Of a DNA stretch of 64,000 nt, positions 51,298-63,728 are shown piece by piece. A program made the translations under genes and the position numbers. The notes beneath the pieces are model-generated. The model did no database searches. It saw only the letters and a program-made list of their open reading frames with translations, and had not been told where the DNA came from. The stretch's first letter is position 1. Each line of letters begins with the position of its first letter. Origin of the DNA: Loxodes magnus (Eukaryota; Ciliophora; Karyorelictea; Loxodida; Loxodidae); contig CAMPDV010000065.1 of NCBI GenBank assembly GCA_946699065.1, positions 620,001 to 684,000 on the forward strand, in the 5' to 3' direction.

Positions 51298-53732
51298 TTT
51301 AAGTAAATTAAAATAAGTGTGACTGAAATAGAATTTTAGTATATTAAAATAAGTATGACAGAAATAGAATTTTAAGTAAATTAAAATCAGTTTGACTGAA
51401 ATAGAATTTTAAGTAAATTAAAATAAGTATGACTGAAATAGAATTTTAATTAAATTAAAATAAGTTTGAATGAAATAGAATTTTAAGTAAATTAAAATCA
51501 GTTTGACTGAAATAGAATTTTAAGTAAATTAAAATAAGTGTGACTGAAATAGAATTTTAAGTAAATTAAAATCAGTTTGACTGAAATAGAATTTTAAGTA
51601 AATTAAAATAGTTTGACTGAAATAGAATTTCAAGTAAATTAAAATAAATATGACTGAATCAGAATTTTAAGTAAATTAAAAATGTTTGACTGAAATAGAA
51701 TTTTAAGTAAATTAAAATAAGTTTGAATGAAATAGAATTTAAAGTAATCTAAATAAGTTTGACTGAAATAGAATTTTAAGTAAATTAAAATCAGCACGAC
51801 TGAAATAGAATTTTAATTAAATTAAAATCAGTTTGACTGAAATAGAATTTTAAGTAAATTAAAATAAGTGTGACTGAAATAGAATTTTAAGTAAATTAAA
51901 ATAAGTTAGACTGAAATAGAATTTTAATTAAATTAAAATAGTTTGACTGAAATAGAATTTTAAGTAAATTAAAATCAGTTTGACTGAAAAAGTATTTTAA
52001 GTAAATTAAAATAGTTTGACTGAAATAGAATTTTAAGTAAATTAAAATCAGTTTGACTGAAATAGAATTTTAAGTAAATTAAAATCAGTTTGACTGAAAT
52101 AGAATTTTAAGTAAATTAAAATAAGTGTGACTGAAATAGAATTTTAAGTAAATTAAAATCAGTTTGACTGAAATAGAATTTTAAGTAAATTAAAATAAGT
52201 TTGACTGAAATAGAATTTTAAGTAAATTAAAATAAGTTTGAATGAAATAGAATTTTAAGTAAATTAAAATCAGTTTGACTGAAAAAGTATTTTAAGTAAA
52301 TTAAAATCAGTGTGACTGAAATAGAATTTTAAGTAAATTAAAATCAGTTTGACTGAAATAGAATTTTAAGTAAATTAAAATAAGTGTGACTGAAATAGAA
52401 TTTTAAGTAAATTAAAATCAGTTTGACTGAAATAGAATTTTAAGTAAATCAAAATAGTTTGACTGAAATAGAAATTTAAGTAAATTAAAATAAGTATGAC
52501 AGAAATAGAATTTTAAGTAAATTAAAATCAGTTTGACTGAAATAGAATTTTAAGTAAATTAAAATAAGTATGACTGAAATAGAATTTTAATTAAATTAAA
52601 ATAAGTTTGAATGAAATAGAATTTTAAGTAAATTAAAATCAGTTTGACTGAAATAGAATTTTAAGTAAATTAAAATAAGTGTGACTGAAATAGAATTTTA
52701 AGTAAATTAAAATCAGTTTGACTGAAATAGAATTTTAAGTAAATTAAAATAGTTTGACTGAAATAGAATTTCAAGTAAATTAAAATAAGTGTGACTGAAA
52801 TAGAATTTTAAGTAAATTAAAAATGTTTGACTGAAATAGAATTTTAAGTAAATTAAAATAAGTGTGACTGAAATAGAATTTTAAGTAATCTAAATAAGTT
52901 TGACTGAAATAGAATTTTAAGTAAATTAAAATCAGCACGACTGAAATAGAATTTTAAGTAAATTAAAATCAGTTTGACTGAAATAGAATTTTAAGTAAAT
53001 TAAAATAAGTGTGACTGAAATAGAATTTTAATTAAATTAAAATAAGTGTGACTGAAATAGAATTTTAAGTAAATTAAAATCAGTTTGACTGAAATAGAAT
53101 TTTAAGTAAATTTATGAATAAGTTTGACTGAAATAGAATTTTAAGTAAATTAAAATAAGTTTGAATGAAATAGAATTTTAAGTAAATTAAAATCAGTTTG
53201 ACTGAAAAAGTATTTTAAGTAAATTAAAATAGTTTGACTGAAATAGAATTTTAAGTAAATTAAAATCAGTTTGACTGAAATAGAATTTTAAGTAAATTAA
53301 AATCAGTTTGACTGAAAAAGTATTTTAAGTAAATTAAAATCAGTGTGACTGAAATAGAATTTTAAGTAAATTAAAATCAGTTTGACTGAAATAGAATTTT
53401 AAGTAAATTAAAATAAGTTTGACTGAAAAAGTATTTAAAGTAAATTAAAATCAGTGTGACTGAAATAGAATTTTAAGTAAATTAAAATCAGTTTGACTGA
53501 AATAGAATTTTAAGTAAATTAAAATAAGTTTGACTGAAAAAGTATTTAAAGTAATCTAAATAAGTTTGACTGAAATAGAATTTTAAGTAAATTAAAATAA
53601 GTTTGAATGAAATAGAATTTTAAGTAAATTAAAATCAGTTTGACTGAAAAAGTATTTTAAGTAAATTAAAATCAGTGTGACTGAAATAGAATTTTAAGTA
53701 AATTAAAATCAGTTTGACTGAAATAGAATTTT

Positions 53733-54390
53733 AAGTAAATTAAAATAAGTTTGACTGAAAAAGTATTTAAAGTAATCTAAATAAGTTTGACTGAAATAGA
53801 ATTTTAAGTAAATTAAAATAAGTATGACTGAAATAGAATTTTAGTATATTAAAATAAGTATGACAGAAATAGAATTTTAAGTAAATTAAAATCAGTTTGA
53901 CTGAAATAGAATTTTAAGTAAATTAAAATAAGTATGACTGAAATAGAATTTTAATTAAATTAAAATAAGTTTGAATGAAATAGAATTTTAAGTAAATTAA
54001 AATCAGTTTGACTGAAATAGAATTTTAAGTAAATTAAAATAAGTGTGACTGAAATAGAATTTTAAGTAAATTAAAATCAGTTTGACTGAAATAGAATTTT
54101 AAGTAAATTAAAATAGTTTGACTGAAATAGAATTTCAAGTAAATTAAAATCAGTTTGACTGAAATAGAATTTTAAGTAAATTAAAAATGTTTGACTGAAA
54201 TAGAATTTTAAGTAAATTAAAATAAGTGTGACTGAAATAGAATTTTAAGTAATCTAAATAAGTTTGACTGAAATAGAATTTTAAGTAAATTAAAATCAGC
54301 ACGACTGAAATAGAATTTTAATTAAATTAAAATCAGTTTGACTGAAATAGAATTTTAAGTAAATTAAAATAAGTGTGACTGAAATAGAAT
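53733..54390. repeat. Second copy of the 50,640-51,297 block
   Basis: This is the downstream partner at offset 3,093, colinear over about 650 bp. The bases to its left (53,330-53,730) hold three short repeats of a unit set with CAGTGTGACTG, CAGTTTGACTG and GAAAAAGTATTTAAAG, showing that the left boundary was itself amplified. Confidence 0.84.
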
Positions 54391-55540
54391 TTTAATTAAA
54401 TTAAAATAAGTGTGACTGAAATAGAATTTTAAGTAAATTAAAATCAGTTTGACTGAAATAGAATTTTAAGTAAATTTATGAATAAGTTTGACTGAAATAG
54501 AATTTTAAGTAAATTAAAATAAGTTTGAATGAAATAGAATTTTAAGTAAATTAAAATCAGTTTGACTGAAAAAGTATTTTAAGTAAATTAAAATAGTTTG
54601 ACTGAAATAGAATTTTAAGTAAATTAAAATAAGTTTGACTGAAATAGAATTTTAAGTAAATTAAAATCAGTTTGACTGAAAAAGTATTTAAAGTAATCTA
54701 AATAAGTTTGACTGAAATAGAATTTTAAGTAAATTAAAATAAGTATGACTGAAATGGAATTTTAAGTAAATTAAAATAAGTATGACTGAAATAGAATTTT
54801 AAGTAAATTAAAATCAGTTTGACTGAAATAGAATTTTAAGTAAATTAAAATAAGTATGACTGAAATAGAATTTTAAGTAAATTAAAATAAGTGTGACTGA
54901 AATAGAATTTTAATTAAATTAAAATAAGTGTGACTGAAATAGAATTTTAAGTAAATTAAAATCAGTTTGACTGAAATAGAATTTTAAGTAAATTTATGAA
55001 TAAGTTTGACTGAAATAGAATTTTAAGTAAATTAAAATAAGTTTGAATGAAATAGAATTTTAAGTAAATTAAAATCAGTTTGACTGAAAAAGTATTTTAA
55101 GTAAATTAAAATAGTTTGACTGAAATAGAATTTTAAGTAAATTAAAATCAGTTTGACTGAAATAGAATTTTAAGTAAATTAAAATAAGTTTGACTGAAAA
55201 AGTATTTAAAGTAATCTAAATAAGTTTGACTGAAATAGAATTTTAAGTAAATTAAAATAAGTATGACTGAAATAGAATTTTAGTAAATTAAAATCAGTTT
55301 GACTGAAATAGAATTTTAAGTAAATTAAAATAAGTGTGATTGAAATAGAATTTTAAGTAAATTAAAATAAGTATGACTGAAATAGAATTTTAATTAAATT
55401 AAAATAAGTTTGAATGAAATAGAATTTTAAGTAAATTAAAATCAGTTTGACTGAAATAGAATTTTAAGTAAATTAAAATAAGTGTGACTGAAATAGAATT
55501 TCAAGTAAATTAAAATAAGTTTGACTGAAATAGAATTTTA

Positions 55541-56920
55541 AGTAAATTAAAATAAGATTGAATGAAATAGAATTTTAAGTAAATAATATAAGTATGATAG
55601 AAATAGAATTTTAAGTAAATTAAAATATGTATGACTGAAATAGAATTTTAAGTAAATTAAAATAAGATTGACTGAAATAGAATTTTAAGTAAATTAAAAT
55701 AAGTGTGACTGAAATAGAATTTTAAGTAATCTAAATAAGTTTGACTGAAATAGAATTTTAAGTAAATTAAAATCAGCACGACTGAAATAGAATTTTAAGT
55801 AAATTAAAATCAGTTTGACTGAAATTGAATTTTAAGTAAATTAAAATAAGTGTGACTGAAATAGAATTTTAAGTAAATTAAAATAAGTTAGACTGAAATA
55901 GAATTTTAATTAAATTAAAATAGTTTGACTGAAATAGAATTTTAAGTAAATTAAAATCAGTTTGACTGAAATAGAATTTTAAGTAAATTAAAATAGTTTG
56001 ACTGAAATGGAATTTTAAGTAAATTAAAATAAGTATGACTGAAATAGAATTTTAAGTAAATTAAAATAGTTTAATTGAAATAGAAATTTAAGTAAATAAT
56101 ATCAGTTTGACTGAAATAGAATTTTAAGTAAATTAAAATAAGTTTGACTGAAATAGAATTTTAAGTAAATTAAAATAAGTGTGACTGAAATAGAATTTCA
56201 AGTAAATTAAAATCAGTTTGACTGAAATAGAATTTTAAGTAAATTAAAATAAGTGTGACTGAAATAGAATTTTAAGTAAATTAAAATCAGCACGACTGAA
56301 ATAGAATTTTAATTAAATTAAAATCAGTTTGACTGAAAAATGAATTTTAAGTAAATTAAAATCAGTTTGACTGAAATAGAATTTTAAGTAAATTAAAATA
56401 AGTGTGACTGAAAAAGTATTTTAAGTAAATTAAAATCAGTGTGACTGAAATAGAATTTTAAATATATTAAAATCAGTGTGATGAAATGGAATTTTAAGTA
56501 AATTAAAATCAATTTGACTGAAATAGAATTTTAGTAAATTAAAATCAGTTTGACTGAAATAGAATTTTAAGTAAATTAAAATCAGTTTGACTGAAATAGA
56601 AATTTAAGTAAATTAAAATAAGTGTGACTGAAATAGAATTTTAAGTAATCTAAATAAGTTTGACTGAAATAGAATTTTAAGTAAATTAAAATCAGCACGA
56701 CTGAATCAGAATTTTAAGTAAATTAAAATCAGTTTGACTGAAATAGAATTTTAAGTAAATTAAAATAAGTGTGACTGAAATAGAATTTTAAGTAAATTAA
56801 AATAAGTGTGACTGAAAAAGTATTTTAAGTAAATTAAAATAGTTTGACTGAAATAGAATTTTAAGTAAATTAAAATCAGTTTGACTGAAACAGAATTTTA
56901 AGTAAATTAAAATAAGTTTG
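55541..56920. repeat. 1.4-kb block, copied at 57,158-58,609
   Basis: The offset is 1,617 (ATATGTATG at 55,625 and 57,242). It then becomes 1,690 because the second copy holds two extra monomers (GTGATTG and AAGCAAATTAAATAAG units, about 57,766-57,838), and 1,689 after a one-base loss in the second copy at 58,428. Further shared markers: TTTAATTGAAATAG, CAGCACG at 56,288 and 57,978, AATATATTAAAATCAG, GATGAAATGGAATTTT and GACTGAATCAG. Confidence 0.87.
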
Positions 56921-56934
56921 AATGAAATAGAATT

Positions 56935-58886
56935 TTAAGTAAATTAAAATAAGTGTGACTGAAATAGAATTTTAAGTAAATTAAAATAAGTGTGACTGAA
57001 AAAGTATTTTAAGTAAATTAAAATAGTTTGACTGAAATAGAATTTCAAGTAAATTAAAATAAGTTTGACTGAAATAGAATTTTAAGTAAATTAAAATAAG
57101 TTTGAATGAAATAGAATTTTAAGTAAATAATATAAGTATGATAGAAATAGAATTTTAAGTAAATTAAAATAAGTTTGAATGAAATAGAATTTTAAGTAAA
57201 TAATATAAGTATGATAGAAATAGAATTTTAAGTAAATTAAAATATGTATGACTGAAATAGAATTTTAAGTAAATTAAAATAAGATTGACTGAAATAGAAT
57301 TTTAAGTAAATTAAAATAAGTGTGACTGAAATAGAATTTTAAGTAATCTAAATAAGTTTGACTGAAATAGAATTTTAAGTAAATTAAAATCAGCACGACT
57401 GAAATAGAATTTTAAGTAAATTAAAATCAGTTTGACTGAAATAGAATTTTAAGTAAATTAAAATAAGTGTGACTGAAATAGAATTTTAAGTAAATTAAAA
57501 TAAGTTAGACTGAAATAGAATTTTAATTAAATTAAAATAGTTTGACTGAAATAGAATTTTAAGTAAATTAAAATCAGTTTGACTGAAATAGAATTTTAAG
57601 TAAATTAAAATAGTTTGACTGAAATGGAATTTTAAGTAAATTAAAATAAGTATGACTGAAATAGAATTTTAAGTAAATTAAAATAGTTTAATTGAAATAG
57701 AAATTTAAGTAAATAATATCAGTTTGACTGAAATAGAATTTTAAGTAAATTAAAATAAGTGTGATTGAAATAGAATTTTAAGCAAATTAAATAAGTTTGA
57801 CTGAAATAGAATTTTAAGTAAATTAAAATAAGTTTGACTGAAATAGAATTTTAAGTAAATTAAAATAAGTGTGACTGAAATAGAATTTCAAGTAAATTAA
57901 AATCAGTTTGACTGAAATAGAATTTTAAGTAAATTAAAATAAGTGTGACTGAAATAGAATTTTAAGTAAATTAAAATCAGCACGACTGAAATAGAATTTT
58001 AATTAAATTAAAATCAGTTTGACTGAAAAATGAATTTTAAGTAAATTAAAATCAGTTTGACTGAAATAGAATTTTAAGTAAATTAAAATAAGTGTGACTG
58101 AAAAAGTATTTTAAGTAAATTAAAATCAGTGTGACTGAAATAGAATTTTAAATATATTAAAATCAGTGTGATGAAATGGAATTTTAAGTAAATTAAAATC
58201 AATTTGACTGAAATAGAATTTTAGTAAATTAAAATCAGTTTGACTGAAATAGAATTTTAAGTAAATTAAAATCAGTTTGACTGAAATAGAAATTTAAGTA
58301 AATTAAAATAAGTGTGACTGAAATAGAATTTTAAGTAATCTAAATAAGTTTGACTGAAATAGAATTTTAAGTAAATTAAAATCAGCACGACTGAATCAGA
58401 ATTTTAAGTAAATTAAAATCAGTTTGACGAAATAGAATTTTAAGTAAATTAAAATAAGTGTGACTGAAATAGAATTTTAAGTAAATTAAAATAAGTGTGA
58501 CTGAAAAAGTATTTTAAGTAAATTAAAATAGTTTGACTGAAATAGAATTTTAAGTAAATTAAAATCAGTTTGACTGAAACAGAATTTTAAGTAAATTAAA
58601 ATAAGTGTGACTGAAATAGAATTTCAAGTAAATTAAAATCAGTTTGACTGAAAAAGTATTTTAAGTAAATTAAAATAAGTTTGACTGAAATAGAATTTTA
58701 AGTAAATTAAAATAAGTATGACTGAAATAGAATTTTAATTAAATTAAAATAAGTTTGACTGAAATAGAATTTTAAGTAAATTAAAATAAGTGTGACTGAA
58801 ATAGAATTTTAAGTAATCTAAATAAGTTTGACTGAAATAGAATTTTAAGTAAATTAAAATCAGTTTGACTGAAATAGAATTTTAAG
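56935..58886. repeat. 1.95-kb block, copied at 61,777-63,728
   Basis: About 1,952 bp is colinear with 61,777-63,728 at a constant offset of 4,842, with no net indel. I checked many points: ATATGTATG at 57,242 and 62,084, CAGCACG at 57,978 and 62,820 and again at 58,383 and 63,225, and a private one-base deletion creating GACGAAATAG at 58,428 and 63,270. I noted one substitution (A at 57,443, T at 62,285). This is the longest near-identical pair in the window and the most recent-looking event. Confidence 0.92.
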
Positions 58887-59580
58887 TAAATTAAAATAAG
58901 TGTGACTGAAATAGAATTTTAAGTAATCTAAATAAGTTTGACTGAAATAGAATTTTAAGTAATCTAAATAAGTTTGACTGAAATAGAATTTTAAGTAAAT
59001 TAAAATCAGCACGACTGAAATAGAATTTTAAGTAAATTAAAATAAGTATGACTGAAATAGAATTTTAGTATATTAAAATAAGTATGACAGAAATAGAATT
59101 TTAAGTAAATTAAAATCAGTTTGACTGAAATAGAATTTTAAGTAAATTAAAATAAGTATGACTGAAATAGAATTTTAAGTAAATTAAAATAAGTGTGACT
59201 GAAATAGAATTTTAAGTAAATTAAAATAAGTGTGACTGAAAAAGTATTTTAAGTAAATTAAAATAAGTATGACTGAAATAGAATTTTAAGTAAATTAAAA
59301 TCAGTTTGACTGAAATAGAATTTTAAGTAAATTAAAATAGTTTGACTGAAATAGAATTTTAAGTAATCTAAATAAGTTTGACTGAAATAGAATTTTAAGT
59401 AAATTAAAATCAGTTTGACTGAAATAGAATTTTAAGTAAATTAAAATAAGTGTGACTGAAATAGAATTTTAAGTAATCTAAATAAGTTTGACTGAAATAG
59501 AATTTTAAGTAATCTAAATAAGTTTGACTGAAATAGAATTTTAAGTAAATTAAAATCAGCACGACTGAAATAGAATTTTA
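58791..59580. repeat. 550-bp-offset cluster of TAATCT and CAGCACG units
   Basis: About 58,791-59,030 aligns with 59,341-59,580 at offset 550. Each copy has the TAATCTAAATAAG unit three times, two of them adjacent, then a CAGCACG unit (59,007 and 59,557). A third, shorter version (two adjacent TAATCT units and CAGCACG at 59,703) follows directly, 146 bp further on. This is the densest cluster of the domain 4 marker trimer. Confidence 0.84.
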
Positions 59581-60360
59581 AGTAAATTAAAATAAGTGTG
59601 ACTGAAATAGAATTTTAAGTAATCTAAATAAGTTTGACTGAAATAGAATTTTAAGTAATCTAAATAAGTTTGACTGAAATAGAATTTTAAGTAAATTAAA
59701 ATCAGCACGACTGAAATAGAATTTTAAGTAAATTAAAATCAGTTTGACTGAAATAGAATTTTAAGTAAATTAAAATAAGTGTGACTGAAATAGAATTTTA
59801 AGTAAATTAAAATAAGTGTGACTGAAAAAGTATTTTAAGTAAATTAAAATAGTTTGACTGAAATAGAATTTTAAGTAAATTAAAATCAGTTTGACTGAAA
59901 TAGAATTTTAAGTAAATTAAAATAGTTTGACTGAAATGGAATTTTAAGTAAATTAAAATAAGTATGACTGAAATAGAATTTTAAGTAAATTAAAATAGTT
60001 TGATTGAAATAGAATTTTAAGTAAATTAAAATAAGTGTGATTGAAATAGAATTTTAAGTAAATAAAATCAGTTTGACTGAAATAGAATTTTAAGTAAATT
60101 AAAATAAGTGTGATTGAAATAGAATTTTAAGCAAATTAAATAAGTTTGACTGAAACAGAATTTTAAGTAAATTAAAATAAGTGTGACTGAAATAGAATTT
60201 CAAGTAAATTAAAATCAGTTTGACTGAAAAAGTATTTTAAGTAAATTAAAATAAGTTTGACTGAAATAAAATTTTAAGTAAATTAAAATAAGTTTGACTG
60301 AAATAGAATTTTGAGTAAATTAAAATCAGTTTGACTGAAATAGAATTTTAAGTAAATTAA

Positions 60361-61724
60361 AATAGTTTGACTGAAATGGAATTTTAAGCAAATTAAAATA
60401 AGTATGACTGAAATAGAATTTTAAGTAAATTAAAATAGTTTGATTGAAATAGAAATTTAAGTAAATAAAATCAGTTTGACTGAAATAGAATTTTAAGTAA
60501 ATTAAAATAAGTGTGATTGAAATAGAATTTTAAGCAAATTAAATAAGTTTGACTGAAACAGAATTTTAAGTAAATTAAAATAAGTGTGACTGAAATAGAA
60601 TTTCAAGTAAATTAAAATCAGTTTGACTGAAAAAGTATTTTAAGTAAATTAAAATAAGTGTGACTGAAATAGAATTTTAAGTAAATTAAAATAAGTGTGA
60701 CTGAAAAAGTATTTTAAGTAAATTAAAATAGTTTGACTGAAATAGAATTTCAAGTAAATTAAAATAAGTTTGACTGAAATAGAATTTTAAGTAAATTAAA
60801 ATAAGTGTGATTGAAATAGAATTTTAAGCAAATTAAATAAGTTTGACTGAAACAGAATTTTAAGTAAATTAAAATAAGTGTAACTGAAATAGAATTTTAA
60901 GTAAATTAAAATCAGTTTGACTGAAAAAGTATTTTAAGTAAATTAAAATAAGTGTGACTGAAATAGAATTTTAAGTAAATTAAAATAAGTGTGACTGAAA
61001 AAGTATTTTAAGTAAATTAAAATAGTTTGACTGAAATAGAATTTCAAGTAAATTAAAATAAGTTTGACTGAAATAGAATTTTAAGTAAATTAAAATAAGA
61101 TTGAATGAAATAGAATTTTAAGTAAATAATATAAGTATGATAGAAATAGAATTTTAAGTAAATTAAAATAAGTTTGAATGAAATAGAATTTTAAGTAAAT
61201 AATATAAGTATGATAGAAATAGAATTTTAAGTAAATTAAAATATGTATGACTGAAATAGAATTTTAAGTAAATTAAAATAAGATTGACTGAAATAGAATT
61301 TTAAGTAAATTAAAATAAGTGTGACTGAAATAGAATTTTAAGTAATCTAAATAAGTTTGACTGAAATAGAATTTTAAGTAAATTAAAATCAGCACGACTG
61401 AAATAGAATTTTAAGTAAATTAAAATAGTTTGACTGAAATGGAATTTTAAGCAAATTAAAATAAGTATGACTGAAATAGAATTTTAAGTAAATTAAAATA
61501 GTTTGATTGAAATAGAAATTTAAGTAAATAAAATCAGTTTGACTGAAATAGAATTTTAAGTAAATTAAAATAAGTGTGATTGAAATAGAATTTTAAGCAA
61601 ATTAAATAAGTTTGACTGAAACAGAATTTTAAGTAAATTAAAATAAGTGTGACTGAAATAGAATTTCAAGTAAATTAAAATCAGTTTGACTGAAAAAGTA
61701 TTTTAAGTAAATTAAAATAAGTGT
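60361..61724. repeat. 1,063-bp-offset block pair
   Basis: About 60,361-60,661 aligns with 61,424-61,724. Shared order: GAAATGGAATTTTAAGCAAATT, GTTTGATTG with GAAATTTAAG, TAAATAAAATCAG, GTGATTG, AAGCAAATTAAATAAG, GAAACAGAATTTT and TTTCAAG. The same series begins again near 63,790 and is cut by the window end, and a related version is at about 47,260-47,390. Confidence 0.82.
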
Positions 61725-62268
61725 AACTGAAATAGAATTTTAAGTAAATTAAAATCAGTTTGACTGAAAAAGTATTTTAAGTAAATTAAAATAAGTGTGA
61801 CTGAAATAGAATTTTAAGTAAATTAAAATAAGTGTGACTGAAAAAGTATTTTAAGTAAATTAAAATAGTTTGACTGAAATAGAATTTCAAGTAAATTAAA
61901 ATAAGTTTGACTGAAATAGAATTTTAAGTAAATTAAAATAAGTTTGAATGAAATAGAATTTTAAGTAAATAATATAAGTATGATAGAAATAGAATTTTAA
62001 GTAAATTAAAATAAGTTTGAATGAAATAGAATTTTAAGTAAATAATATAAGTATGATAGAAATAGAATTTTAAGTAAATTAAAATATGTATGACTGAAAT
62101 AGAATTTTAAGTAAATTAAAATAAGATTGACTGAAATAGAATTTTAAGTAAATTAAAATAAGTGTGACTGAAATAGAATTTTAAGTAATCTAAATAAGTT
62201 TGACTGAAATAGAATTTTAAGTAAATTAAAATCAGCACGACTGAAATAGAATTTTAAGTAAATTAAAA
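60878..62268. repeat. 843-bp-offset tandem block pair
   Basis: About 60,878-61,425 aligns with 61,721-62,268 at offset 843 (GTGTAACTG at 60,878 and 61,721, ATATGTATG at 61,241 and 62,084, CAGCACG at 61,390 and 62,233). Each copy holds two successive AATAATATAAGTATGATAG units. The only difference I noted is AAGATTGAATG in the first copy and AAGTTTGAATG in the second. Confidence 0.85.
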
Positions 62269-63728
62269 TCAGTTTGACTGAAATTGAATTTTAAGTAAAT
62301 TAAAATAAGTGTGACTGAAATAGAATTTTAAGTAAATTAAAATAAGTTAGACTGAAATAGAATTTTAATTAAATTAAAATAGTTTGACTGAAATAGAATT
62401 TTAAGTAAATTAAAATCAGTTTGACTGAAATAGAATTTTAAGTAAATTAAAATAGTTTGACTGAAATGGAATTTTAAGTAAATTAAAATAAGTATGACTG
62501 AAATAGAATTTTAAGTAAATTAAAATAGTTTAATTGAAATAGAAATTTAAGTAAATAATATCAGTTTGACTGAAATAGAATTTTAAGTAAATTAAAATAA
62601 GTGTGATTGAAATAGAATTTTAAGCAAATTAAATAAGTTTGACTGAAATAGAATTTTAAGTAAATTAAAATAAGTTTGACTGAAATAGAATTTTAAGTAA
62701 ATTAAAATAAGTGTGACTGAAATAGAATTTCAAGTAAATTAAAATCAGTTTGACTGAAATAGAATTTTAAGTAAATTAAAATAAGTGTGACTGAAATAGA
62801 ATTTTAAGTAAATTAAAATCAGCACGACTGAAATAGAATTTTAATTAAATTAAAATCAGTTTGACTGAAAAATGAATTTTAAGTAAATTAAAATCAGTTT
62901 GACTGAAATAGAATTTTAAGTAAATTAAAATAAGTGTGACTGAAAAAGTATTTTAAGTAAATTAAAATCAGTGTGACTGAAATAGAATTTTAAATATATT
63001 AAAATCAGTGTGATGAAATGGAATTTTAAGTAAATTAAAATCAATTTGACTGAAATAGAATTTTAGTAAATTAAAATCAGTTTGACTGAAATAGAATTTT
63101 AAGTAAATTAAAATCAGTTTGACTGAAATAGAAATTTAAGTAAATTAAAATAAGTGTGACTGAAATAGAATTTTAAGTAATCTAAATAAGTTTGACTGAA
63201 ATAGAATTTTAAGTAAATTAAAATCAGCACGACTGAATCAGAATTTTAAGTAAATTAAAATCAGTTTGACGAAATAGAATTTTAAGTAAATTAAAATAAG
63301 TGTGACTGAAATAGAATTTTAAGTAAATTAAAATAAGTGTGACTGAAAAAGTATTTTAAGTAAATTAAAATAGTTTGACTGAAATAGAATTTTAAGTAAA
63401 TTAAAATCAGTTTGACTGAAACAGAATTTTAAGTAAATTAAAATAAGTGTGACTGAAATAGAATTTCAAGTAAATTAAAATCAGTTTGACTGAAAAAGTA
63501 TTTTAAGTAAATTAAAATAAGTTTGACTGAAATAGAATTTTAAGTAAATTAAAATAAGTATGACTGAAATAGAATTTTAATTAAATTAAAATAAGTTTGA
63601 CTGAAATAGAATTTTAAGTAAATTAAAATAAGTGTGACTGAAATAGAATTTTAAGTAATCTAAATAAGTTTGACTGAAATAGAATTTTAAGTAAATTAAA
63701 ATCAGTTTGACTGAAATAGAATTTTAAT
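61777..63728. repeat. Second copy of the 56,935-58,886 block
   Basis: This is the downstream partner at offset 4,842. Its left part (61,777-62,268) also belongs to an 843-bp-offset pair with 60,934-61,425, so the copied block was placed next to, or generated from, a related local segment. Confidence 0.92.

Larger units (their letters stand above)
49546..63231. repeat. CpG-containing CAGCACG monomer family, 18 copies
   Basis: The variant CAGCACG before ACTG starts at 49,546, 51,204, 51,792, 52,933, 54,297, 55,774, 56,288, 56,693, 57,391, 57,978, 58,383, 59,007, 59,557, 59,703, 61,390, 62,233, 62,820 and 63,225. It replaces CAGTTTG and gives each unit one CpG. Elsewhere CpG is almost absent: by eye I saw only 4,828, 43,105, 43,913, 44,095, 58,428 and 63,270. 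The preceding TAATCTAAATAAG unit usually lies about two units upstream, so the two variants travel together as a trimer. Confidence 0.88.
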
